Assembly: GCA_934122155.1 (NCBI GenBank)
Contig: CAKOVX010000003.1
Location: 1 to 64,000, forward strand
DNA length: 64,000 nucleotides
Direction: 5' to 3'
Origin: an uncultured Clostridia bacterium
GTDB taxonomy: Bacteria; Bacillota; Clostridia; TANB77; CAG-508
The translations under genes and the position numbers were made by a program. Below are positions 19,202-27,826 of this stretch, in pieces (position 1 is the stretch's first letter; every line of letters starts with the position of its first letter). The notes beneath the pieces were generated by a model. The model saw nothing but the letters and a program-made list of their open reading frames with translations, had not been told where the DNA came from and ran no database searches.

Positions 19202-19420
19202 ATGGAAAAAAATGATTCTAACTTTAACTTTCCACCTTATATGAATTATGATATTGGATGTGACCCTATTATCGGAGATCCAAGTATGTTTAACCCATGT
19301 ATGCAATATGAGCAAGCATACATGTATTACAGGTATATGACTCAACAAATCGAGTACAAAATAAAGTGTAAAGAATATGAAAAAATGTGTAATTCTCGTT
19401 CTGAAAGAAAAATCGAATAA
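19202..19420 (+). CDS. Small conserved-looking protein, possibly sporulation linked
   Basis: A 72-residue soluble protein rich in Tyr and Met (YMNYDIGCDP, CMQYEQAYMYYRYMTQQ) with three to four cysteines and a charged C terminus. AAAGGAG lies just upstream. It is 24 bp after ylbJ and shares its terminator. I do not recognise the family. A sporulation role is only inferred from position and the coat-protein-like composition. Confidence 0.65.
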   Translation: MEKNDSNFNFPPYMNYDIGCDPIIGDPSMFNPCMQYEQAYMYYRYMTQQIEYKIKCKEYEKMCNSRSERKIE

Positions 19421-19430
19421 CATCATTCAC

Positions 19431-19468
19431 AAAAAAACACTAAGAATTGTTTTTCTTAGTGTTTTTTA
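19431..19468. terminator. Bidirectional terminator between ylbJ cluster and tRNA-Met
   Basis: AAACACTAAGAA and TTCTTAGTGTTT form a long stem with a 5-nt loop, flanked by A and T runs on both sides. It ends the plus-strand ylbJ unit and the minus-strand tRNA transcript. Confidence 0.85.
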
Positions 19469-19545
19469 TGGTAGCGAGGGTGAGATTCGAACTCACGACC
19501 TACCGGGTATGAACCGGTTGCTCTAGCCAACTGAGCTATCTCGCC
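19469..19545 (-). tRNA. tRNA-Met (CAT anticodon, elongator type)
   Basis: The 77-nt cloverleaf reads GGCGAGA ... TCGCTACCA with encoded CCA. The D arm is GCTC/GAGC, the anticodon arm ACCGG-TTCATAC-CCGGT, and the T arm GTGAG-TTCGAAT-CTCAC. G1-U72 and the D and anticodon arms match Bacillus elongator tRNA-Met rather than initiator tRNA. A7-C66 is a mismatch at the base of the acceptor stem. A CAT tRNA for Ile (lysidine) cannot be fully excluded. Confidence 0.93.
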
Positions 19546-19609
19546 ATATATTATTTGCTAACGCGATTTATATTATAATATGTGATTTTAATTTTGTCAA
19601 TAAAAACTG

Positions 19610-19643
19610 ATTAAAAAGTTGAGCAGCAGCCCAACTTTTTAAT
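19610..19643 (-). terminator. Terminator after the 99-residue hypothetical gene
   Basis: ATTAAAAAGTTG and CAACTTTTTAAT form a perfect 12-bp stem with a 10-nt loop directly downstream of the minus-strand gene ending at 19650. Confidence 0.75.
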
Positions 19644-19649
19644 ATTTAA

Positions 19650-19949
19650 TTATCTTGCATTTATCTCTTTTTCTTCAACAGATTTTGTTTCTTTTTTGGC
19701 TTCTGCTGTTTTAGCAGCTGCTTTTTGATCAATAACAACAGTTTTTACAATTTTATTTTTATTTTCTTTTACAGGCTTTTTGCTAACTGTTGAATTAGAA
19801 AATTTATTTTCTATGTCTTGAACTCTATTTAAAGATTCTTTTAATTCTGCAAATTCTGGGTTATTGCTTTTTTCTATATCTTCAGCTTCTGGGTAATCTT
19901 CACCTAAAGTTACATTCCAAAAATAACTTAATTTTTCTTTTAAACTCAT
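19650..19949 (-). CDS. Hypothetical charged protein
   Basis: 99 aa from ATG 19949, which has GGAGG nine bases upstream. A start at 19964 would lie within that site. The N-terminal 60 residues look folded and helical (SLKEKLSYFWNVTLGEDYPE). The remainder is a low-complexity Lys/Glu/Ala tail. No family is recognised. It stands alone between rpoD and the tRNA with its own terminator. Confidence 0.7.
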   Translation of the reverse strand: MSLKEKLSYFWNVTLGEDYPEAEDIEKSNNPEFAELKESLNRVQDIENKFSNSTVSKKPVKENKNKIVKTVVIDQKAAAKTAEAKKETKSVEEKEINAR

Positions 19950-20112
19950 ATATATATCCTCCATTTTTAATGGCTAAAATTCATAATACATACTTATTAT
20001 ACCACATTATGCCATAAAAATCAAGCTTTTTGAATAAAGTATTGCCTAAATGTAGGCTTTTTCAAGTTTTTTTATAAAAAGTGTCAATATATTTTAATTC
20101 TAATTACAGCAT

Positions 20113-21282
20113 TTAGTTCATGTAGTCTCTTAATTTTTTGCTTCTGCTTGGATGTCTTAGTTTTCTTAAAGCTTTTGCTTCAATTTGTCTAATTCTTTCA
20201 CGAGTAACCATGAATTCTTTTCCAACTTCTTCAAGAGTTCTAGCTTTTCCATCTTCTAGTCCGAATCTTAGTTTTAATACTTTAGCTTCTCTTGGAGTTA
20301 ATGTTTCCATGACTTCTTCTAGTTGCTCACGAAGCAATGTATATGCTGCTGAATCTTGTGGTGCTGGAGTGTCTTCATCTTGAATAAAATCTTCCAAATG
20401 GCTGTCATCCTCTTCTCCTATTGGTGTTTCCAATGATACTGGGTCTTGTGCTATTTTTTGAATTTCAGCTACCTTTTCAACTGGAATTTCCATTTCTGCT
20501 GCAATTTCCTCAGGAGTTGGCTCTCTACCATTTTGTTGTAGCAAGTGTCTTGAAGTTCTGATTAGTTTATTTATTGTTTCTACCATGTGTACTGGTATAC
20601 GAATAGTTCTTGCTTGATCTGCAATAGCTCTTGTAATTGCTTGTCTAATCCACCATGTAGCATAAGTACTAAACTTATATCCTTTAGTGTAGTCAAATTT
20701 TTCAACAGCCTTTATTAAACCCATATTTCCTTCTTGAATTAAGTCTAATAGTAACATCCCTCTACCAACATATTTTTTTGCTATGCTTACTACTAACCTT
20801 AAATTAGATTCTGTTAGCTTTTGTTTTGCTCCTTCTTCTCCTTTTAAAATTCTTTGTGCTAAATCTAACTCTTGTTCATATGTTAGCAATGGTATTTTTC
20901 CAATTTCTCTTAAATACATTCTAACAGGGTCATCAACGCTTATTCCATCCATATTTATTAAATTGATGTCATCAATTTTTATGTCTTCTACTTCTCTTAA
21001 ATCATCTATGTCTGGTTCAATGTCTAAGTCTCCATCTTTTAGAACTTCTACCCCTAAGCCTTCAAATGCATCAAATACTTCTTCAATTTGCTCTGGATTA
21101 GTATTTTCTAATTCATTTGCTAAATCTCCATAAGTAATTTTGCCATTTTCCTTTGCTCTTTTTAAAATATTTTCTACCTTTTCTTTACTAACTTCATCTA
21201 ATTTTTTAACTTTTTGTTTTTCTTCTTTTTGAGCATCTTGTTTTATTGGTTCTTTTATTTTATCATCTTGTTCTTTTTTCAT
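20113..21282 (-). CDS. rpoD: RNA polymerase primary sigma factor
   Basis: Housekeeping sigma-70 factor (389 aa). An N-terminal Lys/Glu-rich region 1.1 is followed by region 1.2 ([17 protein letters not shown]), region 2 ([16 protein letters not shown]), regions 3 and 4.2 with the helix-turn-helix [19 protein letters not shown]. It is 17 bp downstream of dnaG, the usual macromolecular-synthesis arrangement. The promoters seen in this window (TTGACA/TATAAT type) fit this factor. Confidence 0.98.
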   Translation of the reverse strand: MKKEQDDKIKEPIKQDAQKEEKQKVKKLDEVSKEKVENILKRAKENGKITYGDLANELENTNPEQIEEVFDAFEGLGVEVLKDGDLDIEPDIDDLREVEDIKIDDINLINMDGISVDDPVRMYLREIGKIPLLTYEQELDLAQRILKGEEGAKQKLTESNLRLVVSIAKKYVGRGMLLLDLIQEGNMGLIKAVEKFDYTKGYKFSTYATWWIRQAITRAIADQARTIRIPVHMVETINKLIRTSRHLLQQNGREPTPEEIAAEMEIPVEKVAEIQKIAQDPVSLETPIGEEDDSHLEDFIQDEDTPAPQDSAAYTLLREQLEEVMETLTPREAKVLKLRFGLEDGKARTLEEVGKEFMVTRERIRQIEAKALRKLRHPSRSKKLRDYMN

Positions 21283-21299
21283 ATTATATTAAGCTCCTT

Positions 21300-23090
21300 T
21301 TATTTTATTTTGGCTAGTTTCAAAATGATGTCATTTAACTCTTTTTCTAAATTTCTTACTTCATCTTGGTTTATATTTGATGTGTCATCTAGTTGTTTTA
21401 AAATTTGATTCCTTCTGTTTATTAGCTTTTCCTTTTCATAAATTGCAATCATGTCTTCAATTGCTTTATCAACATCTGTTATTCCAAAATCTTCTGCCAT
21501 TATTTCAGTGATTCTACTTATAGTTTTTTCATCTTGAAAGCAGTCTAATAGTTGACTAGTATTACTATTTCCTTTTTCAAATTCTTCATACATTTTTTTC
21601 AAAATTTGCTTATTTGTATCATCATTAATAACATCTAATGTTATTAGTGGCTTGAATTTATTATATGCCTTAGAATATTCATTAATAAGTAAATATATAA
21701 TTAGTTTTTCTCTTTTTAAAACTGCTTCAGATACATTGCTCTCTTTTTCTTCTTTTGGAGCCATTGTAATTACAGCTTTTTCGAGTTTTTTGCTTCCTTG
21801 ACTATCTTTGTAAATTAGTTTATTTACTTCTGCATAAATTGCTTCTTTTGAAATTTTATATTCTCTAGAAATCTTGTCAACATATATTTCTCTTTCAATT
21901 TGATTTGTAACCTTTGCTAAAATTTTAGCAATTTCATTCAAAAATTTTATTTTATCATTAGTATTTTCTATATTTAGTTCTTTTAGTAAAACTTTTACTT
22001 TAAATTCTACCAAAGAGATGGCATTGTCTACACATTTTTGAAATCTTTCTGGACCATATTTTAGTACATATTCATCAGGGTCTTTTGCTCCTTCTATTTG
22101 CAGTACTCTAATATCACATCCTAGGTTTTGCAAAATTTCCATTCCTCTTAGTATTGCTGCTTGTCCAGCACCATCTGCATCATACCCTAAAATTACTTGT
22201 TCACTATGTCTTCTAAGAAGCCTTCCTTGTGCCTCTGTCATTGCGGTTCCAAGTGATGCAACAACATTTGTAATACCTCTTTGATACAAAGAAATGGCAT
22301 CCATATACCCTTCTACAATAATAATTCTTTTAGTATCATGTTTTTTGGCAACATTAAGGCCAAATAGGTTTCTACCCTTACTATACACTATATTTTCTGG
22401 CGAATTTATATACTTAGGCTTACTATCATCTAGCACTCTTCCGCCAAATGCAATAACTCTTTCTCTAACATCTTGTATTGGGAACATCAGCCTTTTTCTA
22501 AAGCTGTCCATATACCCACCATTTTCAGTCCTTTTTACTAAGCTAGATGCAAGCATTTCTTCTTCAGTATAGCCTTTTTGTTTTAATAATAAATATAGTT
22601 CATTAAAGTTTCCAGCATAGCCTATTAAAAAAGCTTTTAATGTTTTATTATCAAGCTTTCTTTTTTTTATATATTCTTGTGCTACTTTTGATGTAGGTTT
22701 ATATAAATTTTCATGGTAAAATTCAGCTGCAATTTTGTTTATTTCATATACTTTTGATTTTAGCCTTGCTGTTCTATCATCTTCTGAATTTTCTAAAGTT
22801 GGTAATTCTATATTAGCTCTATTAGCTAATAATTCTAGTGTGTCTTTAAAATCAAGTCCCTCTATTTTTGATATAAAATGAATTACATTTCCACCTGCTC
22901 CACAACCAAAGCAATGAAAAATTTGCTTATCTGGTGAAACAGCAAAAGAAGGAGATTTTTCTTTATGAAATGGACATAATCCAAAAAAGTTTCTCCCACT
23001 TCTTTTAAGAGTTACATATTTAGATACTACATCTACAATATCATTGCTTGATCTTATTTCTTCAATTAGTTCATCACTATATCTTACCAA
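21300..23090 (-). CDS. dnaG: DNA primase
   Basis: Makes RNA primers for replication with DnaB. An N-terminal CHC2 zinc finger (CPFHKEKSPSF ... HCFGCG, about residues 40-64), a TOPRIM catalytic core (VEGYMDA, GYDADGAG) and a C-terminal helicase-interaction region are all present (596 aa). The start appears to be TTG at 23090, ten bases after AAAGG. The next residues VRYSDELIEEIR match the family N terminus, and no better ATG is in frame. Confidence 0.97.
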   Translation of the reverse strand: MVRYSDELIEEIRSSNDIVDVVSKYVTLKRSGRNFFGLCPFHKEKSPSFAVSPDKQIFHCFGCGAGGNVIHFISKIEGLDFKDTLELLANRANIELPTLENSEDDRTARLKSKVYEINKIAAEFYHENLYKPTSKVAQEYIKKRKLDNKTLKAFLIGYAGNFNELYLLLKQKGYTEEEMLASSLVKRTENGGYMDSFRKRLMFPIQDVRERVIAFGGRVLDDSKPKYINSPENIVYSKGRNLFGLNVAKKHDTKRIIIVEGYMDAISLYQRGITNVVASLGTAMTEAQGRLLRRHSEQVILGYDADGAGQAAILRGMEILQNLGCDIRVLQIEGAKDPDEYVLKYGPERFQKCVDNAISLVEFKVKVLLKELNIENTNDKIKFLNEIAKILAKVTNQIEREIYVDKISREYKISKEAIYAEVNKLIYKDSQGSKKLEKAVITMAPKEEKESNVSEAVLKREKLIIYLLINEYSKAYNKFKPLITLDVINDDTNKQILKKMYEEFEKGNSNTSQLLDCFQDEKTISRITEIMAEDFGITDVDKAIEDMIAIYEKEKLINRRNQILKQLDDTSNINQDEVRNLEKELNDIILKLAKIK

Positions 23091-23171
23091 TTTTCAATTA
23101 CCTTTCTACATACTATTTATATTATTCGACATAAAGTGTTTAAATCCTTCTATACTTTATGACAAATATTG

Positions 23172-23200
23172 AAAAAAGAAGGCGTTTATAGTCACCTTCC
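23172..23200 (-). terminator. Terminator after the CarD-family gene
   Basis: On the minus strand GAAGGTG and CGCCTTC form a stem followed by a T run, 18 bp after the CarD stop codon. Confidence 0.7.
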
Positions 23201-23217
23201 TTATATCTTATGTATTT

Positions 23218-23790
23218 TTATAAGTTTGTTGTATCATCATCAAATGGAATAAATTTATTAACAACACTAGCATTCAAATTAACTTCTGCTTGTGGTGCTC
23301 TGTATTCATTAAATGATAAATTAATTTTATTATCTATTAATTCTTCAACTTCATCTTGTGTAGCATGTTCTGCTAATACAAGTTCACTAACTAAAATTTG
23401 TTTTGCATTAGAAAGCATTTTTTTCTCACCAGTTGAAAGTCCTTTTTCTTTTTGTTTAAAGCTTAAGTTTCTTACAACTCCTGCTACTTCATATATGCTT
23501 CCGCTTTTCATTTTTTCCATATTATCTCTATATCTTTTATTCCAATTTTGAGACATTTCTGTTTCATCTTCACCTAAAATTGAAATAACTTTTTCTGCTT
23601 CTTCTTTATTTATTACATTTCTAACACCAATTTGTTCTGCTTTACTTGTTGGCACCATAACTTTAACTTCTCCTGGCATTCTTATAATGTAATAAGATTG
23701 GCTTTCTCCCAAAATATTTTTTTCTTCTATTGAATCTATTGTACCTGCGCCATGCATTGGGTACACAATTTTGTCACCTACATTAAACAT
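23218..23790 (-). CDS. CarD/CdnL family RNA polymerase-binding transcription factor
   Basis: 190 aa. The N-terminal Tudor-like RNA polymerase interaction domain (VGDKIVYPMHGAGTIDSIEE) and the following helical domain (NKRYRDNMEKMKSG, STGEKKMLSNAKQIL) match CarD/CdnL proteins, which stabilise open promoter complexes. GGAGGAG precedes the ATG. It is monocistronic, with terminators on both sides. Confidence 0.92.
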   Translation of the reverse strand: MFNVGDKIVYPMHGAGTIDSIEEKNILGESQSYYIIRMPGEVKVMVPTSKAEQIGVRNVINKEEAEKVISILGEDETEMSQNWNKRYRDNMEKMKSGSIYEVAGVVRNLSFKQKEKGLSTGEKKMLSNAKQILVSELVLAEHATQDEVEELIDNKINLSFNEYRAPQAEVNLNASVVNKFIPFDDDTTNL

Positions 23791-23872
23791 GTAGAATCTC
23801 CTCCCTATTTACTTTTTTCTAGTTAAGAAAGGTTCTTAGGCTCTTCTTCAACCGCAAATATATTATACTACA

Positions 23873-23906
23873 AAAAATGGCAAAAGTCAAAACTTTTACC
23901 ATTTAT
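23873..23906 (-). terminator. Terminator after the dUTPase gene
   Basis: AAATGGCAAAAGT and ACTTTTACCATTT form a 13-bp stem with one mismatch and a 4-nt loop, with T-rich flanks on both strands. Confidence 0.8.
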
Positions 23907-23931
23907 TTTTTTATTTTTCATATGCATTTTT

Positions 23932-24393
23932 TTATTTGCTAGTTGACCCAAAACCGCCTTTTCTTTCTCCTTCTGCCTTGTCATCATCTGTTACAGCAAA
24001 TTTTTGAAAAATGGCTTGTCCTATGCAATCACCTTTTTTTATTTCAATGTCTTCATCTTTTATATTAAAAAATGCAAACATTATGTGACCATCATTATCT
24101 GGGTTTCCATAATAGTCTCCATCTACAATTCCGACACCATTTGATAATACTAATCCTTTTTTCTTTGGGTTAGAGCTTCTATTACAAAGCATTAAGTATT
24201 CGTCTTCTGGCATATATGCTTTTATCCCTGTTTTTATTAATGTTGGTGCTTGTCCTGCTTTAAAAGCTGGAACTACGCAGTCTTCTGCTGCCTCTATGTC
24301 ATATCCTGCTGAATATTTTGTTTTACGCTCAGGCATATTTATTCCTACTTGTTCAAATCCTTTTGCTATTTCAAATCCTCTTACTTTTTTCAT
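23932..24393 (-). CDS. dut: Deoxyuridine 5'-triphosphate nucleotidohydrolase
   Basis: Trimeric dUTPase that hydrolyses dUTP to dUMP and keeps uracil out of DNA. All five motifs are visible in 153 aa: SAGYDIEA, CNRSSN, NGVGIVDGDYYG, IGQAIFQKF and the C-terminal RKGGFGSTS. The usual DSDY of motif 3 reads DGDY here. ATG 24393 has a GGAGG upstream. Confidence 0.95.
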   Translation of the reverse strand: MKKVRGFEIAKGFEQVGINMPERKTKYSAGYDIEAAEDCVVPAFKAGQAPTLIKTGIKAYMPEDEYLMLCNRSSNPKKKGLVLSNGVGIVDGDYYGNPDNDGHIMFAFFNIKDEDIEIKKGDCIGQAIFQKFAVTDDDKAEGERKGGFGSTSK

Positions 24394-24445
24394 TTTATTT
24401 ATTCCTCCTATATTTATTATATTTTTTGAATCAACTGTTAATTTG

Positions 24446-25832
24446 TTATTTTACATAAAATAAAGTTCTGAAGGAACGGTTATAGCTGTTTCCAGTTGCG
24501 TCAGTGCAAACACGAGTCCTCGTGTAACGTTTAGAATCGTAGTAACCGCCTCCTCTACCAGTACAGGGATAAGCAGCATCCCTATCAATATTCAAATAAG
24601 TGTTATACTCAGTGTTCCATTCTAGTGTATTTCCCGCCATATCAAATATATTACATACTTTATCTCCTGTTTTTCCTGTGTTTTTTAATGTTGTATTTCC
24701 ATTTGTAGCTCTATTTGCATTTGCATAATTAGTGTTTCCCATTGCTTGTATATATACTATTGCTGTATCCCATGCATAACTATTTACTAAGTCACTTTCT
24801 ACATAGCTATTTCCACTATACATATTCTTACTTACCATTGCTGCAGCTGGTTGTGTTATAAAGTTCCATAGAGCTCCAGAAGTATAGCTCATACTGCCTG
24901 TTTTCATTGACGTTGATACTTTTGATAAAGGTATTGCACTTTCATACTTTGCTGTTGTTGTTGTTCCATTTGCATTATACCCACTTCCATAGCTTGCTTC
25001 ATAGCGTGCTATATAAAAACCTTTATTTTCATTTGTTTTGTTTATAAATGCCTCTAAATCTTTTGCTGTTGTATTTGTCCCTGTCTCATCTGTTTTTTCA
25101 TTTGATAATCTGTTTTTATCACTTAATTCATAATAGTAGCTTTCTATCTTATAATTTTTATTTACCGTTCCATCTGCTACATTTACTGCTGTTACTTCTG
25201 CATATTCTGAACCTTTTTGTACTAATGTTGGTGTTCCTGGAGTAGTCGTTGCAAACGTATATCTTCCTAATGTTATTTCTACTTCACTTCCATCATCTTT
25301 TTTTATTTTATTACTTCCATCTGCATTTATATTACTTACTGGTATCCATACAAATTGGTTTCCATCTTTATCTTCCACCACAACGCCTTCTTGCACTGTA
25401 CTTCCAGAATCAGCTGCTATTTTAAACCCTCCTGGTAGCACAACTTGATTTCCTTTCTCGTCTTTTGCTTTTATTGTTTCACTATCTGTTGTTCTATCAT
25501 CTGATTTTAATGCTGTGTCTGTTATTGTTGGTCGTCCGCCCGTCTGGCCGTCCTCCTGTTGAACCACCATTAGAGTTCATCATTTCATTTAGTTCATCAG
25601 ACAATTCATTTAACTTAGTTAAATTTGAATTTAGCCCGTCATTCACATTATTTTTTGCCTCTTTTGATTTATTTATTATTCCACCATCACCAAATGTTGC
25701 ACTAATTGTTATTCCTGCCAATATAAGTAATACTGCTATTGTTACTACAAGCACAGTTAAAGTAACACCACCTGTTTGTTTACAATTCATTATTTTAAAA
25801 TAAGTTTTTTCTTTATTTTTCAGTTGTCTCAT
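24446..25832 (-). CDS. Pilin-like/FGE-sulfatase-fold surface protein, split by a +1 frame change
   Basis: The N-terminal piece (ATG 25832, strong AGGAGG) has a short basic leader, a prepilin-like TGGVTLTVLVVTIAVLLILAG segment without the usual Glu5, and NKSKEAK. The second piece continues in the next frame to 24446 and contains a C-type-lectin/formylglycine-generating-enzyme-like domain: GFYIARYEAS, NIFDMAGNTLEWNTEY, GRGGGYYDS and terminal FRTLFYVK. Two in-frame CGG codons (25548-25550 and 25536-25538) lie where the frames meet. Skipping the C of either joins ...GGSTGG to ...GGRPTITDT. The last 150 bases have unusually GC-rich codons for this window (see finding on a possible retroelement variable region). 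Confidence 0.72.
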
Positions 25833-25903
25833 TTTTTCCTCCTTTGTTCTAATTTACTATAATATACTTTTTAATTTTTATCAATATATTTAAAAATTTT
25901 TAT

Positions 25904-26467
25904 TTAAAAATCATAGCCTTTTTCTATTAATGATTCATCTATTTCGTTTACTCTTTTTATTGTAGATAATAGTACTTTTGATAAAATAATTTTCATATTT
26001 TTTAAATTAAATTTTATGTTTTTTGCTTTACATGATTCTTTTATTTCTCTATATTCTTTTTTTAGTGTTGGTATCATAGAAAGTGCAATACTAACTAAAA
26101 GTTTAATCTCTTCTGTATTTACTTTAAAAATTTCTAATGGCTTACATATTATTTTTATGGTTTCTGCAAGTTGTACTATTGTTGTTGTTCTTGAATAAAT
26201 ATATGTTATATTACATACTATCATTAGTTTAATAGCCATCCACATTGCATTTTCAAAACTATCTAATAATATATTAAATATAAAGGTAAATAATATAAAT
26301 GGTAAATATTTAATTAAATTTATTATAGCCTTTTTCAACTTCACTTTTATTATTAACATTAAAAATATATTTATAACAGCAAAAAAAATTAAAAGTATAT
26401 TATTCGGCATAAAAAATATCAATGTACTATATATAATAAATGCTATAAAAAAAAATGTGTTTTTCAT
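25904..26467 (-). CDS. ecfT: ECF transporter transmembrane subunit EcfT
   Basis: 187-residue membrane protein with about four to five hydrophobic segments and the CbiQ/EcfT coupling region containing the cytoplasmic helices (MIPTLKKEYREIKESCKAKN; Ala-Arg-Gly motif degenerate). Shorter than usual EcfT (about 260 aa). It overlaps ecfA by 4 bp. Together with FolT and the ATPase it would form a vitamin uptake complex. Confidence 0.8.
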   Translation of the reverse strand: MKNTFFFIAFIIYSTLIFFMPNNILLIFFAVINIFLMLIIKVKLKKAIINLIKYLPFILFTFIFNILLDSFENAMWMAIKLMIVCNITYIYSRTTTIVQLAETIKIICKPLEIFKVNTEEIKLLVSIALSMIPTLKKEYREIKESCKAKNIKFNLKNMKIILSKVLLSTIKRVNEIDESLIEKGYDF

Positions 26468-27297
26468 TTAATATCACTCGCTTTTTGAACTTCGTTATAT
26501 TTTCGACATAATAATCTTGCTAACTCTTGAACCGTGTAGTCTTGAGGTTCTAGTTGTATTCCTATATTTTTCAGTTCCACTAACATTTCTAAAATAGTTG
26601 GAAGTTTAATTTCATATTTTTTTATTTCTTCTGCCTTTTCAATTAATTCTTCTCTTTTTATTTCTGATATAATTTTGCCATTATCTAATATTAAAGTTCT
26701 GTCTGCTAATAGTATCTCATCAGCTAAATTTGTTATACAAATAATTGTATATCCTTGTTTTTTCAAATTTTTAATTATTTGGTATATTTTTTCTTTTCCA
26801 ATGCTGTCTATCATAGTTGTGGGTTCATCTAAAATAATATACTTTGGTTCTTTAGCTAGCACCTCAGCTATCATAATTCTTTGTTTTTGTCCTAATGATA
26901 GGTTGTATAGCTCTTTATTTTTAAAATCTAACATATCCACTTTTGTCAGCGCTTGATTTATTCTTTTTTCTTTTTCTTGCTTAGATAAATTTTTTAGTGC
27001 AAATGATAATTCATCATCAATTGAATTAAATATTATTTGATTTTCTGGGTTTTGAAATACTATTCCAACCCTTTCTCTAATTTCGTTTTGATGCTTTTTC
27101 ATGTCTAAATCATCAATAAAAATATTTCCATCTTTTAATTTTAAAATTCCTGATATTAACTTTCCCATTGTTGATTTGCCAGATCCGTTTTTTCCTACAA
27201 TAGAAATAATTTCACCATTTTGTATATTTAAGCTAATATTATCTAATATTTTATTGCCATCTTTGTATTTAAACGAAACATTTTCTAACTTAATCAT
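26464..27297 (-). CDS. ecfA: ECF transporter ATPase EcfA
   Basis: 277-residue ABC ATPase with Walker A GKNGSGKST (35-43), Q-loop FQNPENQ, signature LSLGQKQRI and Walker B YIILDEPTT. The Q-loop QNPENQ is typical of ECF/cobalt-type ATPases. Only one ATPase gene is present here, so it either forms a homodimer or pairs with a second subunit encoded elsewhere. It overlaps folT by 8 bp. Confidence 0.9.
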   Translation of the reverse strand: MIKLENVSFKYKDGNKILDNISLNIQNGEIISIVGKNGSGKSTMGKLISGILKLKDGNIFIDDLDMKKHQNEIRERVGIVFQNPENQIIFNSIDDELSFALKNLSKQEKEKRINQALTKVDMLDFKNKELYNLSLGQKQRIMIAEVLAKEPKYIILDEPTTMIDSIGKEKIYQIIKNLKKQGYTIICITNLADEILLADRTLILDNGKIISEIKREELIEKAEEIKKYEIKLPTILEMLVELKNIGIQLEPQDYTVQELARLLCRKYNEVQKASDIK

Positions 27298-27826
27298 TTG
27301 AGCTCCTTACATATTTGTCAAATGGTTTTCTTAATGCTTTTTCTAATGCCAAAATAACTATAACATGAATTGGAATCATAATAAGTTGTTTAACTATTCT
27401 AGTTGTAAGTAATGCCCAAAATGCTTTTCCTGTGGTTATGCTTGTCCATAATGTATTTAGCCCCATATTTACTACTATTGCTACTAACACAGTAGAAATT
27501 ATTAGTCTTAGAATTAGTTGTTTATCATTATAGCTATCTGGCTCTTTTTTATATAGTATAAATCCATAGATAGCTGCTGATACAGCTGTGCTAATTGTAT
27601 ATCCTATAAAAAATGCTCCTGATGGGAATAATGTTGCACCTATTATGTCTCCTAATATATTCAAAAGAATAGTCCATTTAGGTCCTAACCAAATTGCACA
27701 TAGCATTGTTGGTACAAAAGCAAAGCTTATTTTAGTGATTGGTGTTTTTATTGACAAAAATCTTGACAATGTAATTAACATTGCCAACAATATTGCTGTT
27801 AGTATAATTTTTTTATTTGTTTTCAT
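27290..27826 (-). CDS. folT: Folate-specific ECF transporter S component
   Basis: 178-residue membrane protein with six hydrophobic segments. Motifs LSRFLSIKTPITKISFAFVP and LFPSGAFFIGYT match the FolT family of substrate-binding S components, which take up folates. Its genes for ATPase and T subunits follow directly, so this looks like a dedicated transporter. Start overlaps the end of rimO by 14 bp. No tetrahydrofolate riboswitch is apparent before it. Confidence 0.88.
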   Translation of the reverse strand: MKTNKKIILTAILLAMLITLSRFLSIKTPITKISFAFVPTMLCAIWLGPKWTILLNILGDIIGATLFPSGAFFIGYTISTAVSAAIYGFILYKKEPDSYNDKQLILRLIISTVLVAIVVNMGLNTLWTSITTGKAFWALLTTRIVKQLIMIPIHVIVILALEKALRKPFDKYVRSSND

